49,030 nt of DNA from Promethearchaeota archaeon (GTDB taxonomy: Archaea; Asgardarchaeota; Lokiarchaeia; Sigynarchaeales; SOKP01). Below the pieces are notes generated by a model. The model saw only the letters and a program-made list of their open reading frames with translations, was not told where the DNA came from and made no database searches. The stretch is from contig JAUWBH010000016.1 of assembly GCA_030605085.1 (NCBI GenBank), positions 1-49,030 on the forward strand, in the 5' to 3' direction. Shown here in pieces: positions 26,089-34,624 of the stretch (within the stretch, counting starts at the first letter, position 1; the number at the start of each line of letters is the position of its first letter). The position numbers and the translations under genes were made by a program.

Positions 26089-26176
26089 AAATAAGGTACT
26101 AATCACTCTTAATATCAGCAAATTATGGGTATTCAACAACATATATTAACTTAAAATGAGTCTTTTATTAGTGATA

Positions 26177-26725
26177 ATGAAAGGAAAAAATTTTTATACA
26201 TTTCATTCCCAGTTATCCTTGCCTTTCTTAGCGACTAATAATGAGCACTTTATTGATATATTTAAGGTACTTGAACTTAAATTTGGTTTAAAAAGTAAAT
26301 CCCATCAAAAATTAATCGATTTAGGTTCTGGAGATGGTCGCGTTGTTATATATGCAGCGTTGAATTATGGAATAAAATCTTTAGGAGTTGAGATTAATTC
26401 AAACTTAATAAAAGATGCTAGAGATCAATTAAAATTGCTTAAAAAAGAAAAAAATTATACTAAAAAGCAGATTATAAAAATTAAATTCAAATTGGGGGAT
26501 TTTTTTGAACTAAATTTAAAAAAATTTGATTATATCTACATCTATTGCTTACCTACAATGCAAAAATATTTGAAGCATGTTTTTATAACTGCCAAAAGAG
26601 GTGCAATTATTATCTCTTATAAATATCCCCTTAAAAGTTTTGAATTATTTTTAAATTTAGAACATAAACTGGAGCATAAAGAAAAAAATCAAGCACTTTA
26701 CACATATTATTATCGAAGGTTTTGA
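26177..26725 (+). CDS. aKMT/FAM173-like class I SAM methyltransferase, copy 2
   Basis: 182 residues from the ATG at 26177. This start aligns exactly with copy 1 (MKGKNFYTFHSQLSLPF against MKGKKYYRFHSQLALPF); the ATG at 26156 adds seven unmatched residues. LIDLGSGDGRVVIYAALNYG is motif I. Most differences from copy 1 are near the N-terminus and the last 25 residues. Recent duplication, with an LRR gene and a SIR2 fossil now in between. Same inferred function as copy 1. Confidence 0.8.
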   Translation: MKGKNFYTFHSQLSLPFLATNNEHFIDIFKVLELKFGLKSKSHQKLIDLGSGDGRVVIYAALNYGIKSLGVEINSNLIKDARDQLKLLKKEKNYTKKQIIKIKFKLGDFFELNLKKFDYIYIYCLPTMQKYLKHVFITAKRGAIIISYKYPLKSFELFLNLEHKLEHKEKNQALYTYYYRRF

Positions 26726-26930
26726 AACATGTAAAATTTACATTTATTCTTGACAATAATTATTTTGGACGCCCTTTTCTAATCCTTCTAAGATACTTTT
26801 TGTACCTTTTTTTCTATAAACTTCCATCAAGTCTTCGTAAGTTGCGGTACATCCTTTTTTTGCAGATAAATATCATTTTATGAACTTTCTATTTTCTAAA
26901 TAAAATGTAGTTCACCAACTTATATATTGA

Positions 26931-27423
26931 TGAAGATTATTCTACTGATTTGCCCTTTCCATTTTGCTCAAAATTTTCCAATGTTACTTGGATCTTGGTT
27001 TGATTTATGGGAGCAAATAATACGCATTAATTGTGGCTTATATTGCGCTTGATTTACAAGATCCAATGGATTTAGAAGATACAGAGTTTATGCTGTTTTT
27101 CGTAAAAGCTCTATTTATGGTTACAAAATGCGATTACAGACAAGGAGCGTGGTGTAGTGTTCTAGAGTTAACAAAAATTGCTTCAGAGATATATTTTTAC
27201 TCTTCATTTGATTTCAAAAATTTTAAAGTTGACATGCACATCGATTCATGAGGACAACTAGTAGTAATAAGAATAAATGTAGATATAATCAAATTTTTTT
27301 AGATTTAGTTCAAAAATGTCCCCCATCCTGATGATGAAATGGGTAAAAATAAAGGAAAATGGTATAAACCTCTAGAATGGACCGTCTTGACGATTAATCT
27401 TAGTAGAGAATCTAAATTATTAT
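26931..27423 (+). pseudogene. Degenerate coding stretch, unidentified
   Basis: The 700 bp gap between 26726 and 27430 holds only short frames. At 26931 lies MKIILLICPFHFAQNFPMLL, ending at 27051-27053. At 27033 (GTG) lies a 72-residue frame with ALDLQDPMDLEDTEFMLFFV. At about 27319-27423 lies HPDDEMGKNKGKWYKPLEWT, ending at TAA. They overlap or abut in different frames and look like pieces of one or two lost genes. No family recognised. The rest of the gap is plain AT-rich sequence. Confidence 0.35.
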
Positions 27424-27430
27424 TGTAAAT

Positions 27431-27853
27431 CTAATATAGTATGACAATTATTACGAAACTAATTAAAATATTAAAGATTGATAGGAGAAATAATATTGCT
27501 AAAGTACCTCCTACAAATTTAAAACTGGCCTTGTATGACTCTATATCGTATATTTTTTCGTGATGTACTGCGATAGCTCCAAGTATTAAATTAGCAGGTA
27601 ATGCTATTATGTAATAGACAAGAAAGAAGTAAAATTGGGAGTTAAATATTAAATATATTACGAACCATAAACCAATAATTACTCCAAAAAAGATTCCGTT
27701 TAATTTTAACGCGGGTTCCCATTTTTCGCTATATTCTTGTATTTTAGCTAGCCATCTCGTCGCAAACACAGCAATTAAATAAAGAACTGCGAGGAGAACT
27801 ATTATAACTATGTTAATAATTACATAATCAATTGGCTGAAAGATAAATATCAT
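27431..27853 (-). CDS. Four-helix membrane protein, unknown
   Basis: 140 residues almost entirely in four membrane helices (IINIVIIVLLAVLYLIAVFA, then LNGIFFGVIIGLWFVIYLIF, LVYYIIALPANLILGAIAV and a C-terminal helix). Short charged loops carry EYSEKWEPALK and HHEKIYDIESYKASF. No family recognised. Stands alone between decayed regions. Confidence 0.6.
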   Translation of the reverse strand: MIFIFQPIDYVIINIVIIVLLAVLYLIAVFATRWLAKIQEYSEKWEPALKLNGIFFGVIIGLWFVIYLIFNSQFYFFLVYYIIALPANLILGAIAVHHEKIYDIESYKASFKFVGGTLAILFLLSIFNILISFVIIVILY

Positions 27854-27965
27854 TTAGCACTCAACTGGGTTACAGATGACATGATTTATTATAATATCCA
27901 TTATTTTTCAACATATAAATATGTTCACTTTTATGTCTTAACAATGTTTTTTTTAAGTGATTTAA

Positions 27966-28221
27966 ATGGTAAAACCTATAAGATTTTATAAAAAGAAATG
28001 AAGTGAAGTCCTTGAAAAACACGACATTGATGTTTTGATAGCATCTACACCAGTAAATGTATTCTATACTACTGGTTTGCCTATGTTTCACATAGCACCT
28101 AATCCAATTTTATATATACTATCAAATTAATATCCAAACTTATCGTAGGTGCTATACCGTTGGTACCTATATGACTAAAGGAACAGATTTAAGATTAGAT
28201 GAGGATTGGACGACTAAATAA
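27966..28221 (+). pseudogene. M24 (creatinase/prolidase-type) peptidase remnant
   Basis: From ATG 27966 the frame reads M-V-K-P-I-R-F-Y, then an in-frame TGA, then LEKHDIDVLIASTPVNVFYT and TGLPMFHIAPNPILYILSN, then TAA. Shifted by one base, VGTYMTKGTDLRLDEDWTTK follows to a stop at about 28221. This is the N-terminal creatinase domain of M24 aminopeptidase/Xaa-Pro dipeptidase proteins. Two stops and a frameshift make it a clear fossil, and the catalytic domain is gone. Confidence 0.8.
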
Positions 28222-28255
28222 TAACTTAGAAAGGTAAAAGTCCTAATACAAATTT

Positions 28256-28789
28256 CTAGTATTCATATGTTTTTACAAGTTTTTTTCCTATGATTGGCAA
28301 GATTTTGTTAACATTAGTTCCGTCCTTAGCAGAGGTCTCTAAGAATTTGAAAAAACTGTATCTTTTTGCCAATTCTGCTCCTTTTTCCGTGGCAACTTGC
28401 CTATTATCCTTAAGATCAACTTTATTACCTACAATCATCATTTGTAATTGTTCAACTGGTTTCCCGGAGTACTTTTTAAAAGATTCTATCCACTCCTTTA
28501 TATGATCCAAGGTTCTCTCTCTTGTAATGTCGTAGACAAAAATGGCTCCGTACGCTCCTCTAAAATGGGATATTAATTGAAACTCAAATATGGAAGATCC
28601 ACCTATATCTCCTATAACCAAGGATAATTCCTTGTTCTCAATAGGATTAAGATCAACCTTATCTAAATCCAATCCTATTGTAATTTGATAATTAGGATCA
28701 AATTTACCCGTAATAAATCGTCTAAATAGAGATGTTTTTCCAACACCACCCTCTCCCATTAAGCAAATCTTAAACATTAATTTTTTCAT
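28256..28789 (-). CDS. Ras/Rab-like small GTPase with DxGG switch II
   Basis: 177 residues. G1 is GEGGVGKTS (12-20), G2 Thr37 in QITIGLDL, G3 DIGG (61-64), G4 NKVD (122-125) and G5 SAK (153-155), so GTP binding should be intact. The Rab-like core has DTAGQE replaced by DIGGSSIF, so the catalytic Gln is absent. That resembles Arf/Rag-like DxGG proteins. There is no C-terminal prenylation Cys (ends KTYEY). Small GTPases of this kind are a hallmark of Asgard archaea. Confidence 0.95.
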   Translation of the reverse strand: MKKLMFKICLMGEGGVGKTSLFRRFITGKFDPNYQITIGLDLDKVDLNPIENKELSLVIGDIGGSSIFEFQLISHFRGAYGAIFVYDITRERTLDHIKEWIESFKKYSGKPVEQLQMMIVGNKVDLKDNRQVATEKGAELAKRYSFFKFLETSAKDGTNVNKILPIIGKKLVKTYEY

Positions 28790-28858
28790 GAGAAAAACTT
28801 CTAACTTTTATTATTTTTTAATAATTCTTTACCTAAATACATTAAGATGTAAATTTAT

Positions 28859-29548
28859 TTATTCAATTGCTTCTTTTATTGCTGCTCTTGCTAGTAGTCG
28901 AGTAGAGTCCAATGTTGGCAATGGACAATCGTTTGGATCAACAAATAAAGGAATTTCTGTACAGCCAAGAACAACAGCATCACAGCCAGAGTTTTTCAGT
29001 TGCTGAATAACCTTGTTCAAATACAATCGAGATTTCTCAAGGAATATACTATTTACAAGCTCTTGAAAAATAATATCATCGATCTGTTTTCGCTCGTTTT
29101 CTTCAGGTATTTTACAAGCGACTTCGAATTTTTTAAGGGTATCGGGATATACTGGAGATGTTGTAAGATATTTTGTTCCTAATATTCCAAGACATTTGTA
29201 TCCCTTTTGTTTAGCTTCTTCACCAATCACTTCTGCTATATGTAACCAAGGAATTGGTGATTTAGATATCATTAGATCAAAAGCTTGGTGGATTGTATTG
29301 TCGGGGCAAATTGCAAAATCTGCACCCGCTTTGGCAACTATTTTAGAAGAATTAACCATTAGTTCCGCAACTTTCTCCCAATCTCCATTTCGAATGTGGA
29401 GCATGTAATCTAAAAATGGAGGCGTGTGCATAGTAATCTCAGGATGACCATATTCACCCATTCTTTCTTGTGCTTCTATACATATTGTTCGATAACAAAG
29501 AGCTGCGCCTTCTGCGCTACAAGCCACAATTCCAATATGTTTTATCAT
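28859..29548 (-). CDS. Aspartate/glutamate racemase family protein
   Basis: 229 residues. The first catalytic Cys lies in ICPDNTIHQAF and the second in VVLGCTEIPL, the two-base mechanism of Asp/Glu racemases. It begins HIGIVACSAEGAALCYRTI. Both cysteines are present, so racemase activity on an amino acid (aspartate-like) is likely. An SDR gene lies just upstream in the same direction (49 bp gap), possibly one transcript. Confidence 0.9.
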   Translation of the reverse strand: MIKHIGIVACSAEGAALCYRTICIEAQERMGEYGHPEITMHTPPFLDYMLHIRNGDWEKVAELMVNSSKIVAKAGADFAICPDNTIHQAFDLMISKSPIPWLHIAEVIGEEAKQKGYKCLGILGTKYLTTSPVYPDTLKKFEVACKIPEENERKQIDDIIFQELVNSIFLEKSRLYLNKVIQQLKNSGCDAVVLGCTEIPLFVDPNDCPLPTLDSTRLLARAAIKEAIE

Positions 29549-29597
29549 ATTAATTAAAACCTCTTTAATAAGATATTAATAAATTTTAAGGTGATAT

Positions 29598-30347
29598 CTA
29601 CATTGTCATGCCGCTATCAACGAGGAGGCTTACACCAGTACAAAATTCATTAAGTACTAAAAATAAAACGCCTTCTGCTATTTCTTCAGGCTTTCCTAGC
29701 TTGCCCATTCGTTGACGAGCAATATATTGAGCCCTCACCTCCTCATAATTGCCACCTCTAGCTCTGATTCTTCTTTCTAAAGAAGGTGATTCTGTAGTTC
29801 CAGGACAAATTGCATTCACACGAATTTTTTCATCAATATAATCCGCTGCCATAGCTCTAGTCGTTGATAATACGGCTCCTTTTGAAGCTGTATAAGCTGC
29901 TCTATTAGAAACCCCTTTAAATGCAACGGAAGAAGCGTTATTAATTATTACTCCTTGTGTCTTTTTAAGGTAAGGAATTGCATATTTAGATACTAAATAT
30001 ATACCTCTAACATTGACAGCCATAGTTTTATCCCAATTCTCCGTAGAGATTGTATCAATAGCCCCACCCAGAACGATTCCAGCATTATTAAAAAGAACAT
30101 CAATTTTCTCATATGCTTCAATAGTTTTATCTACGATGCTTTTTGCTTGTTCTTCTATTGAGACATCAGCTTGCACAAATATCGCATCTCCTCCAAAATT
30201 ATTAATCTTCTGAACAGCTCTCATAGCAGAATCCGATAATGAATTACAACAAACTTTTGCTCCTTCTTGTGCGAATAAAATAGCTGTAGCCTTTCCAATT
30301 CCTGCTCCTGCTCCAGTTACAATTGCTACTTTTCCCAAAAGTTTCAT
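29598..30347 (-). CDS. Classical short-chain dehydrogenase/reductase
   Basis: About 249 residues. VAIVTGAGAGIGKATAILFA is the nucleotide site, and DVLFNNAGIVLGG and INNASSVAFKG follow with the catalytic Ser. AAYTASKGAV holds Tyr-x3-Lys. NAICPGTTESPS and LVDSGMTM close the fold. Typical 3-oxoacyl-ACP-reductase-like oxidoreductase; substrate unknown. An in-frame ATG nine bases upstream (30356) is possible, but M-K-L-L-G-K fits the family start better. Confidence 0.9.
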   Translation of the reverse strand: MKLLGKVAIVTGAGAGIGKATAILFAQEGAKVCCNSLSDSAMRAVQKINNFGGDAIFVQADVSIEEQAKSIVDKTIEAYEKIDVLFNNAGIVLGGAIDTISTENWDKTMAVNVRGIYLVSKYAIPYLKKTQGVIINNASSVAFKGVSNRAAYTASKGAVLSTTRAMAADYIDEKIRVNAICPGTTESPSLERRIRARGGNYEEVRAQYIARQRMGKLGKPEEIAEGVLFLVLNEFCTGVSLLVDSGMTM

Positions 30348-30566
30348 ATATACCATCTCTAAAGATTAAAAATTGAGCTATTAAATAAATATAATTATTC
30401 TTCTATTTGATTTTATTTGTATTTTAAGTCTTTTTTAATTCTACTAGTCTTTTCTTATGAAGAACTTTTAATTCCTCTTGCATCTCACGAAATCTTTTGT
30501 AATTAATTGGAAAGAAGCTAAAACCCAAAAAATTTTAATTTTTAAAATATTATTATCAATTTTAAG

Positions 30567-30797
30567 ATGTTAAATAAAATAACTTTAATAATACCAACTC
30601 AAAACAGACACCATTATTTAACTAGGATATTAGATTATTATAAAGATGCTGGCTTAACAATATTTGTTGCAGATTCTACGAGTGATTCTTTTGCTCTAAA
30701 AGATATATATAATATTAATTATTATCATTTTCCAAATATGCCTCCTATTAACAAATTAAAAATTATTTCTCAAAAAAATCTAATAAAAAACATATAA
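30567..30797 (+). pseudogene. Truncated family 2 glycosyltransferase
   Basis: 76 residues. ITLIIPTQNRHHYLTRILDY then TIFVADSTSDSF is the start of a GT-A glycosyltransferase of the TIGR00180-like type. It stops at TAA before the DxD metal site, at roughly a quarter of the normal length. Probably a fragment. Confidence 0.6.
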
Positions 30798-30811
30798 AAG
30801 TGTAGATAAAA

Positions 30812-30964
30812 ATGGACAAAGAGCGATTAGCCAAAATTAAATTTAGCGATAAAACTAAACCTTTTAGAAAAAAAATAAGTTGGTTTTTAGCTTTTGTAAT
30901 TGTCATTTGATATCTTGCTCTAATGGGATATATGGCATATATAATCTGGTTATTATTTATATAA
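30812..30964 (+). pseudogene. Small membrane protein frame with in-frame TGA
   Basis: From ATG, DKERLAKIKFSDKTKPFRKK leads into SWFLAFVIVI, then TGA at 30908-30910. It continues in frame with YLALMGYMAYIIWLLFI to TAA. Read through, it would be a 50-residue single-helix protein; as it stands the helix is cut. Mutation, sequencing error or recoding cannot be told apart here. Confidence 0.4.
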
Positions 30965-31119
30965 ATGAAAATTAATCCTCGAAAATCATATTAAAATCAG
31001 TAAAAAGCTTTCGTTACTTTGTTGTAGATAAAAATAAAAATTAGATTTTTAAGTAGAATTTCATTAATTTTTCTTTACTACAAAAAATAAAATTAATTTA
31101 AATAAAAAGTGAGAAAAAT

Positions 31120-31317
31120 ATGCCAGGTTGGACACCACCAACTAAAAAAACTGTGCTGTTATCGTTAATATTTGTACTTTTAGGGATCTTTATAGGAATC
31201 GCAGGATTTTTAAATGCAGTCGGTCAATATAGCCAACTCTGCGTCTATATAGGTTTTGGATTGACTTTTCTTAGCTGGTTTATCTTGTTTCTTGGAGTAA
31301 AATTTGAAGGAATATAG
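31120..31317 (+). CDS. Small two-helix membrane protein
   Basis: 65 residues. M-P-G-W-T-P-P then two hydrophobic helices (VLLSLIFVLLGIFIGIAGF and YIGFGLTFLSWFILFLGVKF). No family recognised. A T-tract directly follows the stop (31331-31342), which supports a real short transcript. Confidence 0.55.
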   Translation: MPGWTPPTKKTVLLSLIFVLLGIFIGIAGFLNAVGQYSQLCVYIGFGLTFLSWFILFLGVKFEGI

Positions 31318-31330
31318 CATAATTAATTAA

Positions 31331-31342
31331 TTTTTTTTTTTT
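31331..31342 (+). terminator. T-tract terminator
   Basis: Twelve consecutive T about 14 bp after the stop of the small membrane protein gene; the archaeal factor-independent type. Confidence 0.4.
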
Positions 31343-31427
31343 ATCACCTTATTTTATTTTTCTTTTAATGTTAAATATTGTTTCTTACTTATTTCTTCTA
31401 TTAAGCTTTGACTCTAATTATTTTTAT

Positions 31428-31441
31428 CTTGACCGCTCAAG
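31428..31441. repeat. Hairpin near presumed left side of TnpB element
   Basis: CTTGA-CCGC-TCAAG forms a perfect 5 bp stem about 115 bp before tnpB. It may belong to the left end of the IS200/IS605-like element; the exact left boundary is not visible. Confidence 0.35.
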
Positions 31442-31556
31442 AAAATACCCTCATTTATGGGGGGGAGGAATTGAGCTTTATTTTTTTGAAAAAAAAAATC
31501 AAAAAACCATCGCACTGTAATCCATTTAAACGATGATTTCTTCTTTTTACGAGTAA

Positions 31557-32843
31557 ATGATTCAAGCTATGAATGTTCGGATATATCCGAACAAGACACA
31601 ACGGACTCAGATCCACAAAACAATAGGAAGTAGTCGTTTCATCTTTAACCAGATGTTAGCGGAGAGGAAAGAAGTCAATGAACGATTAAAGAGCGATAAG
31701 GAAGCTCTTAAAAATTACGCATACAAAACCGAAAGGCAATACAAAGCAGAGTTTCCATTTCTAAAAGGAGCTGATTCCATTGCGTTACAATCGTCAAGAG
31801 AAAATCTGTTTAAAGCGTATCAAAACTTTTTTAATGGTTTGAAGAATGGTCGTAAGGTCGGCTTTCCAAAATTCAAGTCAAAGAAAGGAAAGGAAAGCTA
31901 TACAACCAAACAAACGAATAGAAATATCAAAATCGATTTTAAACTAAAGAAAGTAAAGTTACCGAAATTAGGATGGCTCAAATTTCACGACGAGAGGGTG
32001 TTTTCCGAAAAGATCAAACACGCCACCGTCAAAAAGACGAAATCAAACAGATATTTCGTGTCCCTAACTTTAGAAGCTCAAAATGATACGAGAGAATTAC
32101 AAGAAATACATGAAAACGATATTGTTGCATTTGATATGTCGGCAAATGAGTTCTTGGTGAATGATATTGTGAAAATGGAGAATCCTCGATTCTGTCGTTC
32201 CGAAGAGAAAAAGACCAAGAAACTTCACAAGGAACTTTCACGAAAAAAAAAAGGCTCTAATAATCGCGAAAAAGCACGATTGAAATTAGCGCGACACTAC
32301 GAGAAGATATGCAATCGGAAAAAAGACTGGACTCACAAGCTCACGCGAAAATTAGCCGATAGTTTTGATGCCATCATTTTAGAGGATTTAAACGTTAAAG
32401 GGATGCAGACATTCAATTCGGGTTTGTCAAAATCAATCTCTTTAGATTTTTCTTGGTATCAATTCACATCATATTTAAAATATAAAATGGAATGGTTAGG
32501 AAAGCATTTCGTTCTCGTCGATAGATTCTTTGCGTCCAGCAAACTTTGTTCACGCTGTGGTTGGAAAAACAACAACCTTACCTTACAAGAAAGAGTGTGG
32601 ACATGCTTAGATTGCGGGACTAATCACGATAGAGACAAGAATGCTTCCATTAATCTGAAAAAGGAAGGCATGAGAATCATACAAGAAGAGAAGCATATCA
32701 CGATCATCCATGATGATAAAACTACCGTTGGAACAACGGGAAGTCACGCCTTTGGAGATGATGTAAGACCTAAAGAGATTCTTCGGAATCTCTTCGGGCA
32801 GTTTTCGAGGAAAAAGGAATCTCGACCTTTTAAGGTTGAGTAG
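31557..32843 (+). CDS. tnpB: TnpB RNA-guided nuclease (IS200/IS605 family)
   Basis: 428 residues. The RuvC residues are Asp193 (VAFDMSANEFL), Glu276 (IILEDLNVKGM) and Asp360 (TNHDRDKNASINL). The first motif lacks the usual G-I-D-L-G but keeps the Asp. The Zn finger has Cys331, 334, 350 and 353. The N-terminal HTH/OB region (RIYPNKTQRTQIHKTIGSSR) is typical. TnpB is the guide-RNA-directed nuclease ancestor of Cas12. Its guide RNA usually overlaps the gene's 3' end, where hairpins are present. All catalytic parts look intact. Confidence 0.95.
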   Translation: MIQAMNVRIYPNKTQRTQIHKTIGSSRFIFNQMLAERKEVNERLKSDKEALKNYAYKTERQYKAEFPFLKGADSIALQSSRENLFKAYQNFFNGLKNGRKVGFPKFKSKKGKESYTTKQTNRNIKIDFKLKKVKLPKLGWLKFHDERVFSEKIKHATVKKTKSNRYFVSLTLEAQNDTRELQEIHENDIVAFDMSANEFLVNDIVKMENPRFCRSEEKKTKKLHKELSRKKKGSNNREKARLKLARHYEKICNRKKDWTHKLTRKLADSFDAIILEDLNVKGMQTFNSGLSKSISLDFSWYQFTSYLKYKMEWLGKHFVLVDRFFASSKLCSRCGWKNNNLTLQERVWTCLDCGTNHDRDKNASINLKKEGMRIIQEEKHITIIHDDKTTVGTTGSHAFGDDVRPKEILRNLFGQFSRKKESRPFKVE

Positions 32844-32848
32844 TTCAA
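32740..32848 (+). ncRNA. Probable omega/re RNA region at tnpB 3' end
   Basis: A perfect stem GAGATTC-TTCG-GAATCTC (32775-32792) with a stable tetraloop is followed by CTCGACCTT / AAGGTTGAG (32821-32840). In this family the guide RNA scaffold comes from the tnpB 3' end and right element end, with the guide taken from flanking DNA. Position and structure fit; the RNA limits are inferred. Confidence 0.5.
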
Positions 32849-33294
32849 TTAAGCCATTCATAAACTTTATAATGATTTCCATCCATTCCAAGAGAACCAT
32901 AGACTTTTTGAGCGTTTTTATTATTTTTTTCCACATAAAGGCGAATCCCTACATATTCTTTTGAATCCCTTACGATTTTTTTAATATGATTATACATACT
33001 GGTAAACACCTTTGTATTCCTACATTCAGGTATCACGTAAACGGATTGTATCCAAAGATAAGTTCCATTCCGCCAATCGCTCCATTCAAATGTTATTAGA
33101 AGTGAGGCAACAATCTTATTATTTTCAATTGCCGTATAATAAATCCCTTTAGAAGGATCGTTAAATACTGCTTTTACTCCTTTAATTACTGTTTCCCTAT
33201 CTAGTTTTAGGTTTTCGGTCTCCTGTGCCATGTTTAATTGAAATTCTACAATCTTATTATACTCACTAAATTTAGCTTTCCTAACTTCAATCAT
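32845..33294 (-). CDS. GNAT-family N-acetyltransferase
   Basis: 149 residues. MIEVRKAKFSEYNKIVEF opens the GNAT fold. YLWIQSVYVIPECRNTKVFT is strand 4 with the acetyl-CoA loop (R-N-T-K-V-F instead of R-G-x-G). VEKNNKNAQKVYGSLGMDGN is motif B. The stop codon lies one base from the tnpB stop, inside the presumed transposon right end. Substrate unknown. Confidence 0.88.
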   Translation of the reverse strand: MIEVRKAKFSEYNKIVEFQLNMAQETENLKLDRETVIKGVKAVFNDPSKGIYYTAIENNKIVASLLITFEWSDWRNGTYLWIQSVYVIPECRNTKVFTSMYNHIKKIVRDSKEYVGIRLYVEKNNKNAQKVYGSLGMDGNHYKVYEWLN

Positions 33295-33404
33295 TTTTAA
33301 CGAATTAAAAAAATAGGTAATGATAATTTAAATTATTAATTATTAATTATTAATTCAAATTTAGTCTTTATCTATCATAAAATAAGCTAAAAAAAGACAA
33401 CTAT

Positions 33405-33426
33405 TGTATTGCAATACATTTATAAA
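33405..33426 (+). promoter_or_regulatory. Promoter with 14 bp operator palindrome for the ABC operon
   Basis: TGTATTGCAATACA (33405-33418) is a perfect palindrome directly joined to a TTTATAAA TATA box (33419-33426), about 90 bp before the ABC gene. A dimeric repressor bound here would block TBP/TFB. No regulator gene is adjacent. Confidence 0.6.
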
Positions 33427-33514
33427 GATGCTATTAAAAGGGATTTAAACGGTGAACTTTGGCAGATTATTTTTTAGAAAAAAATAAAAGATAAAAAAAT
33501 AAGTCTAATAATAT

Positions 33515-34624
33515 ATGAAAATTGAGAAATCGGGTATAAAAAATGGTGACTTTTCATCGGTTGAGATAAAATCTAAAGCTGAGATCGGTCTAATTCCTGT
33601 TATGAGATTAGAGAATCTAAGTAAAAGATATGGAAGTCTTTTAGCAGTTGATAATATTAACATAGAAGTTTATAAGGGTGAGACAATTGGACTTGTTAGT
33701 CCAAATGGAGCCGGAAAGACAACGACCATTAAGATGATCGCAAAACTCATAAGGCCAACCTCTGGAAGGATTCTTATTAGTAATCTTGATGGAGAATTAC
33801 AAGATTTTACAAAAAGTTCCCGAAATTTAATCAAACGTGGTTTTTTGATCGACCAACCATTCTTTTACGATATGACCGCTTTTCAAATATTAAAATATTT
33901 TGCAAGTTCTCAGAATTATCCTAAGGGAAAGATTAATGAGAGAATAAATGAGCTTTTAAAGTTATTTAAGTTATCTGATTGGAAACACGAGAATGTCAAG
34001 ACATTTTCTAAAGGAATGAGGCAGAAACTTGGAATTATTCAATCAATACTTGTTGATCCGCAGATTATTATATTAGATGAGCCACAAACGGGACTAGATC
34101 CAAAAGCGCGTATAGACATTCGGCGGGTTATAAAAGAACTTCAAAAACAAGGTAAAACTATTTTCGTAGCGTCACATATGCTTTATGAAATATCTGAAGT
34201 TTGCGATAAGATAGCTTTAATCAACCATGGTCAAATTATTGCCTTTGATACAATTGAAAATTTAGAAAAAAACCTAAAAGAGAAACAGCTAGATTGTCAG
34301 ATACTCAAGGCGATCCCTGTTGAAAATCTTAAGGATGTAATTACAAGGCTTAACGAAAAACTAGAACCATATTTAAATAGCCATTTAATTAATCAAATCT
34401 CGAATGAAGCAATAACCTACAATCCAGATAAGTTAAGTTTCAAAATTATTTACGATGGAAGGAGAGAATCACGAGGAGAAATATTAGATATAATAATTTC
34501 ACAATTTAAATCTGATTTTAAAGTAATTTCATTTACGCAACCTAAAACATCAAAATTAGAGCAAATATACCTAGAAATGATAATAGATGATGAGCCAAAA
34601 TTGAAAAAAAAAAGAAAGAGGTGA
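33515..34624 (+). CDS. ABC transporter ATP-binding protein
   Basis: 369 residues. Walker A is GLVSPNGAGKTT (Ser for the usual Gly), the Q-loop region is IDQPFFYDMT, the signature is FSKGMRQKLG, Walker B is IIILDEPQTGLDP, and the H-loop is SHMLYE. A C-terminal regulatory extension of about 100 residues follows, as in NatA/CcmA-like exporters. The N-terminal 29 residues are unusual, and an internal ATG at 33602 could be the true start. The stop overlaps the permease start (GTGA). Confidence 0.93.
   Translation: MKIEKSGIKNGDFSSVEIKSKAEIGLIPVMRLENLSKRYGSLLAVDNINIEVYKGETIGLVSPNGAGKTTTIKMIAKLIRPTSGRILISNLDGELQDFTKSSRNLIKRGFLIDQPFFYDMTAFQILKYFASSQNYPKGKINERINELLKLFKLSDWKHENVKTFSKGMRQKLGIIQSILVDPQIIILDEPQTGLDPKARIDIRRVIKELQKQGKTIFVASHMLYEISEVCDKIALINHGQIIAFDTIENLEKNLKEKQLDCQILKAIPVENLKDVITRLNEKLEPYLNSHLINQISNEAITYNPDKLSFKIIYDGRRESRGEILDIIISQFKSDFKVISFTQPKTSKLEQIYLEMIIDDEPKLKKKRKR

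Larger units (their letters stand above)
31428..32848 (+). mobile_element. IS200/IS605-like element carrying only tnpB
   Basis: A tnpB gene with hairpins on both sides and no tnpA. The left limit is set at the first hairpin (31428) and is uncertain. The right side ends with the palindrome 32821-32840 and a TTCAA at 32844-32848, similar to right-end cleavage motifs of IS200/IS605 elements. Such solo elements rely on a transposase in trans. Confidence 0.55.

Noticed and set aside
27870..28091. Reverse-strand frame of 73 codons
   Set aside because: Antisense to the M24 peptidase fossil, which has recognisable protein motifs.
33335..33357. ATTATTA-type tandem repeat upstream of the GNAT gene
   Set aside because: Short low-complexity A/T repeat, expected in such AT-rich DNA.
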